Positions 1-6,848 of a DNA stretch of 64,000 bases are shown one piece after another. Origin of the DNA: Dyadobacter sp. Leaf189. GTDB taxonomy: Bacteria > Bacteroidota > Bacteroidia > Cytophagales > Spirosomataceae. The notes under the pieces were generated by a model. The model did no database searches. It worked only from the letters and a program-made list of their open reading frames with translations, and was not told the DNA's origin. Positions within the stretch are counted from its first letter, which is position 1. Each line of letters starts with the position of its first letter. The DNA lies in NCBI RefSeq assembly GCF_001424405.1, contig NZ_LMPS01000005.1:716268-780267 (forward strand). The letters run 5' to 3'. Both the position numbers and the translations under genes were made by a program.

Positions 1-156
1 ATTATGTTCGGCGAGGCGCTTCGTTTCCGGATTTTACTGCACGTCCGCCGCGAGACCCGCCGGAGTATGCGTCAGCTCACACGCAAGGTCAACACCAAAT
101 CATCGGGGAAATCCAAATCGGCCAAAAAAGCAAAAAGCCCTATCAAAGCAGATTGA
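1..156 (+). CDS. 3' end of an unidentified gene
   Basis: An open frame runs from the left window edge to a TGA at 154-156 and encodes about 51 residues of a C-terminus. The visible part is strongly basic, with an Arg-rich stretch (LLHVRRETRRSMRQ) followed by a Lys/Ser/Ala tail. Such a tail suggests a nucleic-acid-binding or membrane-proximal end, but no family is recognisable. The start and most of the gene lie outside the window. The frame could also be chance. Confidence 0.4.
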   Translation: MMFGEALRFRILLHVRRETRRSMRQLTRKVNTKSSGKSKSAKKAKSPIKAD

Positions 157-190
157 CAGGACTAGTTGAATAATTTAGGAGAGGCCAATT

Positions 191-343
191 TTATTTTTTG
201 TTAGCTTCAAACTGCGCCTTGATTGCCTCCACATCGACATTGCGAACCTCTGGTTTACGTAAAAGATCTTTGATCTTAGCAGTACGGTTATTAGCTACCG
301 CCTTGTTTCTGCGTCCTTTACGTTTCAATTCCGTAACTCCCAT
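191..343 (-). CDS. Small basic conserved-type protein, 50 aa
   Basis: This short frame runs from ATG at 341-343 to TAA at 191-193 on the minus strand. The product is 50 residues, begins MGVTELKRKGRRNKAVANNR and ends in EANKK. It is rich in Lys and Arg in the first half and mixed in the second, with no signal peptide or membrane segment. The composition resembles small ribosome- or RNA-associated proteins, and I believe similar short proteins occur in other Cytophagales, but I cannot name the family. It is convergent with the gene tail to its left and divergent from hisS. The plus-strand reading of the same stretch has no recognisable features. The gene call is an inference from composition and a clean ATG. 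Confidence 0.6.
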   Translation of the reverse strand: MGVTELKRKGRRNKAVANNRTAKIKDLLRKPEVRNVDVEAIKAQFEANKK

Positions 344-433
344 TGTAAAATATTGTTTTGTGAAAGAGCCGCGAAATTAATCATTTTCTGTTAAATAATG
401 CAGGCTATCATCACAAATATTGCATAAGCTGGC

Positions 434-542
434 TAACTTTGCCACCCAGCCAGCCGCCAAACCATTATCAAATCGCCTTGCCGGGCACTGGTCCGGGCTG
501 CATCTTAAATTTGCAGCTCAGCTAATCAGGCGGGCTTTTTTT
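434..542 (+). promoter_or_regulatory. hisS promoter element and leader with possible attenuator
   Basis: TAACTTTG at 434-441 matches the Bacteroidota -7 consensus TAnnTTTG; no convincing -33 TTTG lies 19-21 bases upstream. A transcript from here would carry a leader of roughly 108 nt before the hisS ATG at 557. The leader has an inverted repeat (gctgca at 497-502 with tgcagc at 512-517). It ends in ggcgggct followed by a run of seven T at 536-542, which could pair with agccgcc near 462-468 across a bulge. This resembles a terminator or attenuator directly before the operon, but the outer stem is imperfect. Confidence 0.35.
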
Positions 543-556
543 GATCCAATATAATA

Positions 557-1924
557 ATGAGTAAACCATCCCTTGCCCGCGGAACCCGTGACTTCGGTCC
601 AGAACAAATGGTGAAGCGGACCTTTATTTTTGATACGATCCGCCGCTCCTTTCAACGTTACGGGTTTTTGCCCCTGGAAACCCCCGCATTCGAAAACCTG
701 TCTGTTTTAATGGGTAAATACGGCGATGAGGGTGACCAGCTGTTGTTTAAAATACTTAACTCGGGCGATTTCAGCGGCAAGCTTTCCGATACGGACTGGA
801 ATGCAGGCTACAAGCCGCTCACTACCAAAATCTCTGAAAAAGGACTGCGTTACGACCTGACCGTTCCGTTTGCACGGTATGTAGTAATGAACCGCGGTAC
901 GCTGGCAATGCCTTTTAAAAGGTATCAGATCCAGCCCGTCTGGCGCGCCGATCGCCCTCAGAAAGGCAGATACCGTGAGTTTTATCAGTGCGACGCCGAT
1001 GTGGTAGGAACTGATTCACTGCTTTGCGAAGCTGAGATCGTGACACTTTTACATGATATATTGCCCGCGCTTGGCATCAAGGATTTTGTGGTTAAAATTA
1101 ATAACCGCAAGATACTCACGGGCATTGCCGACAAAGTAGGTGCACACGGAATGGAAGGGCCACTTTGTGTGGCCATTGATAAACTGGACAAGATAGGTCA
1201 GGAAAAGGTAGTGGAAGAGCTGCTTGAGAGAGGCTTCTCTGAACAAAGTGTCACTGCATTGGAGCCGATTTTCGCGCTCTCAAACGAGAAAGAACCATTT
1301 GCTGAATTGAGAAGCTGGCTTGCTGATTCGGAGATCGGGTTAAAAGGTATTCAGGAACTGGAGGAAGTTTGGGCGATGGTGAAATTGCTTGGGCTGGAAA
1401 ACCCGCAGATCGAGTTCGATGTTACCCTGGCACGCGGCCTTTCCTATTATACGGGCGCTATTTTCGAGGTTAAAGCGAAAAATGTGCAGATAGGTAGTAT
1501 TTCTGGCGGCGGCCGTTATGATAACCTGACAGGTACTTTCGGTGTTCCGGGGATCTCAGGAGTAGGTATCTCGCTCGGCGTCGACCGCATTTATGATGTA
1601 ATGGAAGAATTGGGCCTCTTTCCCGAGAGCCAGCAAACCAGTACCAAAGTGATGATCTCCAACTTCGACGAGGAAGCATTTAAGTACGGTCTGACGATTT
1701 TACCCAAACTCAGAAATGCCGGAATCAATGCGGAGATCTATCCCGATTCTGTCAAGTTGAAGAAGCAGCTCGATTATGCAGACCGTAAAAGCATCCCGTT
1801 TGTGATCCTCGTAGGTTCCGATGAAATGCAGTCGGGCTTACTGACACTTAAAAATATGAAGACAGGCGAACAGCAGAAATTACATTTGGAAGATATCATA
1901 CCTTCAATAACCCAGGCAATTTAA
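557..1924 (+). CDS. hisS: Histidyl-tRNA synthetase
   Basis: This is a cytoplasmic class II aminoacyl-tRNA synthetase that charges tRNA-His. The 455-residue length fits the family. The class II motifs and the HisRS-specific histidine-binding motifs are visible: RGTRDF near residue 8, RYDLTVPFARY at 98-108, the motif 2 region QPVWRADRPQKGRYREF at 126-142, the HisA motif LARGLSYYTG at 291-300, GGGRYD at 317-322 and motif 3 GISLGVDRI at 337-345. A C-terminal anticodon-binding domain follows (about 360-455). The gene opens a plus-strand run with hisG (48 nt downstream), hisD and hisC, so tRNA charging and histidine synthesis appear to be co-transcribed. The ATG at 557 directly follows the leader's T-run. 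Confidence 0.97.
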   Translation: MSKPSLARGTRDFGPEQMVKRTFIFDTIRRSFQRYGFLPLETPAFENLSVLMGKYGDEGDQLLFKILNSGDFSGKLSDTDWNAGYKPLTTKISEKGLRYDLTVPFARYVVMNRGTLAMPFKRYQIQPVWRADRPQKGRYREFYQCDADVVGTDSLLCEAEIVTLLHDILPALGIKDFVVKINNRKILTGIADKVGAHGMEGPLCVAIDKLDKIGQEKVVEELLERGFSEQSVTALEPIFALSNEKEPFAELRSWLADSEIGLKGIQELEEVWAMVKLLGLENPQIEFDVTLARGLSYYTGAIFEVKAKNVQIGSISGGGRYDNLTGTFGVPGISGVGISLGVDRIYDVMEELGLFPESQQTSTKVMISNFDEEAFKYGLTILPKLRNAGINAEIYPDSVKLKKQLDYADRKSIPFVILVGSDEMQSGLLTLKNMKTGEQQKLHLEDIIPSITQAI

Positions 1925-1972
1925 AACCCTAATTAGGCACTTTTCACTGGCTGCCCGGCAGCTGCATTAAAA

Positions 1973-2836
1973 ATGAACGACGAAATTCTAAGAATTGCAA
2001 TACAGAAATCAGGAAGGCTCAGCGAAGATTCATTGAAGCTGATCAAAGAATGTGGAATCCGGTTTGATAACGGAGCCGGCAAGCTGAAAACAGACGCCAC
2101 CAACTTCCCCGCCGAAATTCTTTTCCTTCGGGACGATGATATTCCCGGTTATGTGGAAGACGGTGTGGCGCATCTGGGCATCGTAGGCGAAAATGTTTCG
2201 GAAGAATCGGATAAAAACGTTGATACGGTTCACAAGCTGGGTTTTTCAAAGTGCAGGCTGTCTATCGGCGTCTTGCGCGAGCATCAGTATAAAGGTGTGC
2301 AGGACCTGGAAGGAAAAAGCATTGCAACCACATATCCGCGACTGCTGGAAAAATACCTGAGTTCAAACGGCGTCACTGCGCAGATCCATGAGATCAGCGG
2401 CTCTGTTGAAATCGCGCCCAGCATTGGACTGGCCGATGCGGTTTGCGATATTGTCAGCTCCGGCAGTACATTATTGAGCAATGGGCTGAAAGAAGTTGAA
2501 ACGATCTTCCGCTCTGAGGCGGTGATGATCGCGAGCAAGCAACTTTCGGCGACGCAGCAAAACCTGCTGGATCAGCTTTTATTCCGGATCAAATCGGTTC
2601 AGGCAGCTAAAAACAATAAATATATCCTGCTCAACTGTCCTACCGAGGCGGTTGAGACCATCTCCAAATTCCTGCCAGGCATGCGTTCTCCGACTGTTCT
2701 GCCGCTGGCGACGGAAGGCTGGTGCTCACTGCATTCGGTGATCAATGAAAACGAATTCTGGGAAAACATTGAAAAGATCCGTCAGGCAGGTGCAGAGGGT
2801 ATTCTGGTAATACCTATCGAGAAAATGATTCAGTAA
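1973..2836 (+). CDS. hisG: ATP phosphoribosyltransferase, long form
   Basis: HisG catalyses the first committed step of histidine synthesis, joining ATP and PRPP. At 287 residues this is the long form, which carries a C-terminal regulatory domain (roughly residues 210-287) for histidine feedback inhibition and needs no HisZ partner. The N-terminus (LRIAIQKSGRLSEDS) and the segment LADAVCDIVSSGSTL near 155-170 are typical of the phosphoribosyltransferase fold and its PRPP-binding loop. It lies 48 nt after hisS and 34 nt before hisD. The remaining genes of the pathway (hisB, hisH, hisA, hisF, hisI) are not in this window. Confidence 0.96.
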   Translation: MNDEILRIAIQKSGRLSEDSLKLIKECGIRFDNGAGKLKTDATNFPAEILFLRDDDIPGYVEDGVAHLGIVGENVSEESDKNVDTVHKLGFSKCRLSIGVLREHQYKGVQDLEGKSIATTYPRLLEKYLSSNGVTAQIHEISGSVEIAPSIGLADAVCDIVSSGSTLLSNGLKEVETIFRSEAVMIASKQLSATQQNLLDQLLFRIKSVQAAKNNKYILLNCPTEAVETISKFLPGMRSPTVLPLATEGWCSLHSVINENEFWENIEKIRQAGAEGILVIPIEKMIQ

Positions 2837-2870
2837 TAACCGGCCAAACGGTTGCACTATTTATTTCATT

Positions 2871-4139
2871 ATGAACATCATTCCATTTCCGGACCGTGAC
2901 CAATGGGCTTCTCTGCTCACCCGCCCGGTCCAGGAAACAAAGGATATTGAAGCCAAGGTTCTCCCCATTCTTGAAAAAGTAAAACAGGAAGGCGACCAGG
3001 CGATCAGGGACCTTACCCTGCAATTTGACAAGGTGGTACTGGAAGAAATTGCTTTTTCAGGAGAGGCAATTGCCAGCGCTGCCAGCCAGCTTGACGAGCC
3101 CCTGAAAGCGGCCATTGCACAGGCTTATGCGAATATTTACAAGTTCCACGAAGTGCAGCTGCAAGCCCCGCAAAAGATCGAGACAATGCCGGGCGTTTTT
3201 TGCTGGCGCAAAAGTGTGGGTATTGAAAAAGTGGGCATTTACATTCCCGGCGGCTCGGCACCCTTGTTCAGCACCGTTCTAATGCTCGGTATACCGGCGA
3301 AAATAGCTGGCTGTAAGGAGATTATCTTGTGTACGCCTTCCGACAATCCTGCCATACTATACGCGGCCAGCCTTGTAGGCGTGACCAAAGCTTTCAGGGT
3401 AGGAGGCGCGCAGGCCATTGCTGCGATGGCTTACGGAACGGAGACCGTCCCCAAAGTTTATAAGATATTTGGCCCCGGAAACCAGTACGTTACTGCTGCC
3501 AAAATGCTTGTGAACAGTCAGGGCATTTCCATTGATATGCCGGCCGGACCTTCTGAGGTAGCGGTTTATGCAGACGATACCGCAGTTCCTGCATTCGTTG
3601 CTTCTGATCTCTTGTCACAAGCAGAGCACGGGCCCGACAGCCAGGTATTGCTGGTTTCTACGAGCAAGAAACTGCTTTCATCGGTGAACCTGGCCCTTGC
3701 TTCGCAGCTCGAAGAATTACCACGCAGGGATTTCGCCGGACAAGCGATTACCCATAGCAAAGCCATTTTGCTGGATAATGAAAGTGACGCGATTGATTTG
3801 TTGAACCAATATGCCGCAGAGCACCTGATATTGAGTGTGGCAAATGCGGAGATGGTAGCTGACAAGATTGTTAATGCAGGATCTATATTTCTGGGTAACT
3901 ATACACCTGAATCCTGCGGCGATTATGCATCCGGTACCAATCACACGCTGCCAACAAACGGTTACGCAAGAGCTTACAGCGGCGTGTCGGTAGATAGTTT
4001 TGTGAAAAAAATCACAGTGCAGCACATTACCGAAGAAGGTATCCGCAATATCGGTCCGACCGTAGAGAGAATGGCGGAAGCAGAATCGCTGGAAGCGCAC
4101 CGGAAAGCGGTTAGTTTGAGGTTGAAAAGTCTTGAATGA
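2871..4139 (+). CDS. hisD: Histidinol dehydrogenase
   Basis: HisD performs the last two oxidations of histidine synthesis, from L-histidinol to L-histidine, using NAD+ and zinc. The 422-residue length is usual. Diagnostic stretches are present: GIYIPGGSAPLFSTVLM, the NAD-site segment KIFGPGNQYVTAAK, DMPAGPSEV, the zinc and catalytic region LLSQAEHGPDSQ, and AAEHLIL, which carries the conserved Glu-His pair. The C-terminal segment SCGDYASGTNHTLPT is also canonical. The stop overlaps the region that carries the toxin-antitoxin promoter, and hisC follows only after that insert. Confidence 0.97.
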   Translation: MNIIPFPDRDQWASLLTRPVQETKDIEAKVLPILEKVKQEGDQAIRDLTLQFDKVVLEEIAFSGEAIASAASQLDEPLKAAIAQAYANIYKFHEVQLQAPQKIETMPGVFCWRKSVGIEKVGIYIPGGSAPLFSTVLMLGIPAKIAGCKEIILCTPSDNPAILYAASLVGVTKAFRVGGAQAIAAMAYGTETVPKVYKIFGPGNQYVTAAKMLVNSQGISIDMPAGPSEVAVYADDTAVPAFVASDLLSQAEHGPDSQVLLVSTSKKLLSSVNLALASQLEELPRRDFAGQAITHSKAILLDNESDAIDLLNQYAAEHLILSVANAEMVADKIVNAGSIFLGNYTPESCGDYASGTNHTLPTNGYARAYSGVSVDSFVKKITVQHITEEGIRNIGPTVERMAEAESLEAHRKAVSLRLKSLE

Positions 4140-4144
4140 TTGTT

Positions 4145-4188
4145 TTTGAAGCAGGAAAAATGTCGTATATTTAGGGACATTTTTCCTG
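4145..4188 (+). promoter_or_regulatory. Palindromic operator over a promoter of the Xre/RES pair
   Basis: A perfect 13-bp inverted repeat occupies 4152-4164 and 4176-4188 (arms caggaaaaatgtc and its complement) with an 11-nt loop. Inside the loop, TATATTTA at 4166-4173 is one base off the Bacteroidota -7 consensus, and TTTG at 4145-4148 lies 17 bp upstream. The likely start codon of the antitoxin is at 4197. A dyad spanning a promoter directly in front of an Xre-type antitoxin is the expected layout for autorepression. It could alternatively act as a terminator for hisD, but no T-run follows the stem. Confidence 0.6.
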
Positions 4189-4196
4189 ATGAACTT

Positions 4197-4625
4197 ATGA
4201 CAGTACGAATGGTTAATGAGCGTTTGGGCGGGTACGGAGTACTCAAACATCGCGTCAACACTGATTTTGACCTGGCTTATCTCGCCACCAATGGCGTACC
4301 CAAGGCTTCTATTCAGCATTTGGCAAGCTCGATTGGCATGGATCCAAAAGAAATAATCGACCTTTTGCCGGTAACTTCAAGGAACCTGCAACGCTACGAG
4401 GAAGAGGATTTACTCAGCAATGTAGTTTCTGATCATCTGATTGCATTGGCAGATCTATTCTCCGTCGGGGTTAACGTCCTGTCAAAAGATTATTTTAAAA
4501 GCTGGCTTACGAGCCCGGTTCCTTCTCTCGGCAACGAATGTCCGATCCATTTTCTCAAAACCCACGCCGGTATAGAGTTGATCAAAACCGAGCTGGGGCG
4601 TATTGAGCATGGTATTTTTGCCTGA
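4197..4625 (+). CDS. Xre-family antitoxin (DUF2384 / ParS type)
   Basis: The product is about 142 residues from ATG 4197; an in-frame TTG at 4140 would add 19 residues but would translate through the operator, so I prefer 4197. The N-terminal half has a helix-turn-helix flavour (KASIQHLASSIGMDPKEIIDLL). The C-terminal half (LLSNVVSDHLIALADLFSVG ... PIHFLKTHAGIELIKTELGRIEHGIFA) is the hallmark of the Xre/MbcA/ParS toxin-binding domain, with the conserved ending that occupies the toxin active site. Its TGA overlaps the next gene's ATG, so antitoxin and toxin are translationally coupled. The expected role is to neutralise the RES toxin and repress the shared promoter. It sits inside the his cluster. 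Confidence 0.88.
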   Translation: MTVRMVNERLGGYGVLKHRVNTDFDLAYLATNGVPKASIQHLASSIGMDPKEIIDLLPVTSRNLQRYEEEDLLSNVVSDHLIALADLFSVGVNVLSKDYFKSWLTSPVPSLGNECPIHFLKTHAGIELIKTELGRIEHGIFA

Positions 4626-5086
4626 TGGAGCTGTTTCGGATTTCACGGGTGGAGTACCAGGACGATCTGACGGGCATTGGCGCATTCCGGCATGGGGGCA
4701 GGTGGAACTCACCGGGACACCACATGTTATACACAGCCTCCCATCGCTCGCTCGCTATGCTTGAAGTGCTGGTGCATTTGAACAAATCGGTGCCGCCGCC
4801 TGAGTATGTGATCGTGGTGCTGTACGTACCCGATTCAATGGCGACTTCGACGGTACCTTACATGATACAGGACTGGCAGGGAGAACAGCAATGGACCAAA
4901 GATATGGGCGATGAATGGGCAAAGGGTAAAACTTCGCTTTTATGCAGGGTACCATCAATTATAGTCAAGTCGGAATACAATTTCCTGATCAATCCTGCGC
5001 ATGAGAACGCCAGTTCGATTCAGGTAGTTGGAAAGGAACCTTTTGAATTTGATCTGAGATTATTTACATCTCCCTTGAAAAAATAA
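4625..5086 (+). CDS. RES-domain toxin (NAD+ phosphorylase family)
   Basis: This 153-residue protein has the RES-domain signature: an N-terminal Arg (RISR, residues 5-8), FRHGGRWNSPG with Arg26, LYTASHRSLAMLEVLVHL with Tyr36 and Glu47, and a C-terminal NASSIQV segment. Characterised RES toxins deplete cellular NAD+ by phosphorolysis when freed from their Xre partner. Length and residues look intact, so the toxin is probably functional. Its ATG overlaps the antitoxin stop by one base, and hisC starts 26 nt downstream. Transcription read-through from the his promoter may therefore reach it. Confidence 0.9.
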   Translation: MELFRISRVEYQDDLTGIGAFRHGGRWNSPGHHMLYTASHRSLAMLEVLVHLNKSVPPPEYVIVVLYVPDSMATSTVPYMIQDWQGEQQWTKDMGDEWAKGKTSLLCRVPSIIVKSEYNFLINPAHENASSIQVVGKEPFEFDLRLFTSPLKK

Positions 5087-5112
5087 AAACGGCATAACGC
5101 CGTACAATTGGA

Positions 5113-6186
5113 ATGAACAACACTTTTGACCTAAAAACAATACTGCGGCCGCACATCCTCACGCTCGCCCCTTATTCTTCTGCAAGAGACGAGTATACCG
5201 GGCACGAAGGTGTGTTCCTGGATGCGAACGAAAACCCTTACGGATCTGTCACAAACGAAGATTATAACCGTTACCCGGATCCTTATCAGTCCGAAATCAA
5301 GAAGCTGATCTCAAAGATTAAGCACGTAGAACCCAACCGCATTTTTCTGGGAAACGGGAGTGACGAGCCGATTGACCTGTTGACGCGCGCGGCTTGTACG
5401 CCGGGGCAGGATCACGTGATCATCATGCCGCCTACCTATGGAATGTACGAAGTAAGCGCCTCCATTCACGATGTTCGCATTGATAAAGCTTCGCTTACCA
5501 GCGATTACCATATTGATGTTGAAGCGGTTTTGAATGCAGTGGGCGAACACACGAAAATCATCTGGATCTGCTCTCCCAACAACCCTACGGGGAACAATAT
5601 GCAGGATGAAGCCATAGAAACGATTTTAAAAAACTTCAATGGGCTGGTTGTAGTAGACGAAGCATACATTGATTTTACCGATAAACCTTCGTGGGTTCAG
5701 CGGCTTGACGAGTACCCGAATCTGGTCGTTCTGCAAACCTTCTCGAAAGCATGGGGATTGGCCGGACTTCGCATTGGTATGTGCTTTGCTTCCGCTGAGC
5801 TGATCCGCATTTTGAACAAGATCAAGCCACCTTATAACATCAGTCTGCCAGCCCAGAATGCCCTTTTGCAAGGCTTGCAAAATCCGGCGCTGAAAGATGA
5901 AATGGTAACTGATATTCTTTCCGAAAGAGGCGCTTTGCAGGAAATGTTGCTGGATTTACCCTCGGTTGTGAAGATACACCCTTCTGATGCCAACTTCCTG
6001 CTCGTTCAGTTCGAAGATGCGAAGGCAGTAATGGACTACCTGATCAGTGAGGCGATCATCGTGCGCGACCGGTCACGCGTACATCTTTGTGAAGGCTGTC
6101 TGCGGATTACGGTCGGAACAAAGAAAGAAAATGAAGTTTTGATCGAATCTTTAAAGAATTTCCAACAGAAAAACGTTATTGCATAG
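5113..6186 (+). CDS. hisC: Histidinol-phosphate aminotransferase
   Basis: HisC is a fold-type I PLP aminotransferase that converts imidazole acetol-phosphate to histidinol-phosphate. The 357 residues are normal for the family. Visible features are LDANENPYG near the N-terminus, IWICSPNNPTGN, the PLP-contacting VVVDEAYIDF and the Schiff-base lysine in TFSKAWGLAGLRIG (Lys212). It is the last his gene of the run and is separated from hisD by the Xre/RES pair. The next gene starts 38 nt downstream on the same strand. Confidence 0.95.
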   Translation: MNNTFDLKTILRPHILTLAPYSSARDEYTGHEGVFLDANENPYGSVTNEDYNRYPDPYQSEIKKLISKIKHVEPNRIFLGNGSDEPIDLLTRAACTPGQDHVIIMPPTYGMYEVSASIHDVRIDKASLTSDYHIDVEAVLNAVGEHTKIIWICSPNNPTGNNMQDEAIETILKNFNGLVVVDEAYIDFTDKPSWVQRLDEYPNLVVLQTFSKAWGLAGLRIGMCFASAELIRILNKIKPPYNISLPAQNALLQGLQNPALKDEMVTDILSERGALQEMLLDLPSVVKIHPSDANFLLVQFEDAKAVMDYLISEAIIVRDRSRVHLCEGCLRITVGTKKENEVLIESLKNFQQKNVIA

Positions 6187-6224
6187 CATACTCAGCATAT
6201 CCATTTCCCCGATCAAAAACAATT

Positions 6225-6746
6225 ATGAAGAAATTAGCCTTGACGTTTATCTGTACGCTTTGTTTCGGAATGGCACAGGCCCAATATGACAACTGGGCAG
6301 TCGGTTTCAAATTAGGCGAGCCAACCGGTGTCAACATCCGTAAATATTTCAACAACATTCACGCACTTGATGTTACCATCGGTACTTACGGCGGCGTGTT
6401 GTCCAAAGACCGGAAATACCGCGGCGACGAGGGTATTTACAAAAATACGGGCGTTTCCCTCCAGGTGCATTACCTGTGGCACACTCCGGTTTTCAACTCC
6501 GAAACAGTGCACGTATATTACGGACTGGGCGGGCAGCTGAACAGTCGCCGCGCTTATCCGAAAAGGCTGAGCGGCAATTATGAAAAGGACATTTCACTAG
6601 GAGGTTCAGTACTGGGCGGGTTTGAATATTACATTCCCGATAACCGCATTTCTGTTTTCCTGGAAGGCGGCACCTATCTGGAACTGGTACCGCGTCCTTT
6701 CTACCTGAGTCCTAATCTTTCTGCTGGTATCCGTTTCAACTTATAG
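6225..6746 (+). CDS. Secreted/outer-membrane beta-barrel-like protein
   Basis: The 173-residue product starts with a Sec signal peptide (MKKLALTFICTLCFGMAQAQ, cleavage after AQA). The mature part alternates polar and hydrophobic residues in Gly/Tyr-rich strands, for example WAVGFKLGEPTGVNIRKYF, VHVYYGLGGQL, SLGGSVLGGFEYYIP and LSAGIRFNL. It ends in an aromatic/hydrophobic strand, as small outer-membrane barrels do. No specific family or ligand can be named. It follows hisC closely but is functionally unrelated; a strong terminator follows it. Confidence 0.72.
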   Translation: MKKLALTFICTLCFGMAQAQYDNWAVGFKLGEPTGVNIRKYFNNIHALDVTIGTYGGVLSKDRKYRGDEGIYKNTGVSLQVHYLWHTPVFNSETVHVYYGLGGQLNSRRAYPKRLSGNYEKDISLGGSVLGGFEYYIPDNRISVFLEGGTYLELVPRPFYLSPNLSAGIRFNL

Positions 6747-6774
6747 CAGCAAGAAGCATTTCCGGAGTCAAACG

Positions 6775-6799
6775 AGCAGGTTTATACCTGCTTTTTTTA
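6775..6799 (+). terminator. Rho-independent terminator
   Basis: A perfect 7-bp stem (agcaggt at 6775-6781, acctgct at 6786-6792) with a TTAT loop runs into seven T. It ends the hisC / barrel-protein transcript before the helicase gene. Confidence 0.85.
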
Positions 6800-6848
6800 T
6801 TTAATTTGCCCGGCAGTTTCCTGATCGGTTTTTCAAAAGATTTCGCAC

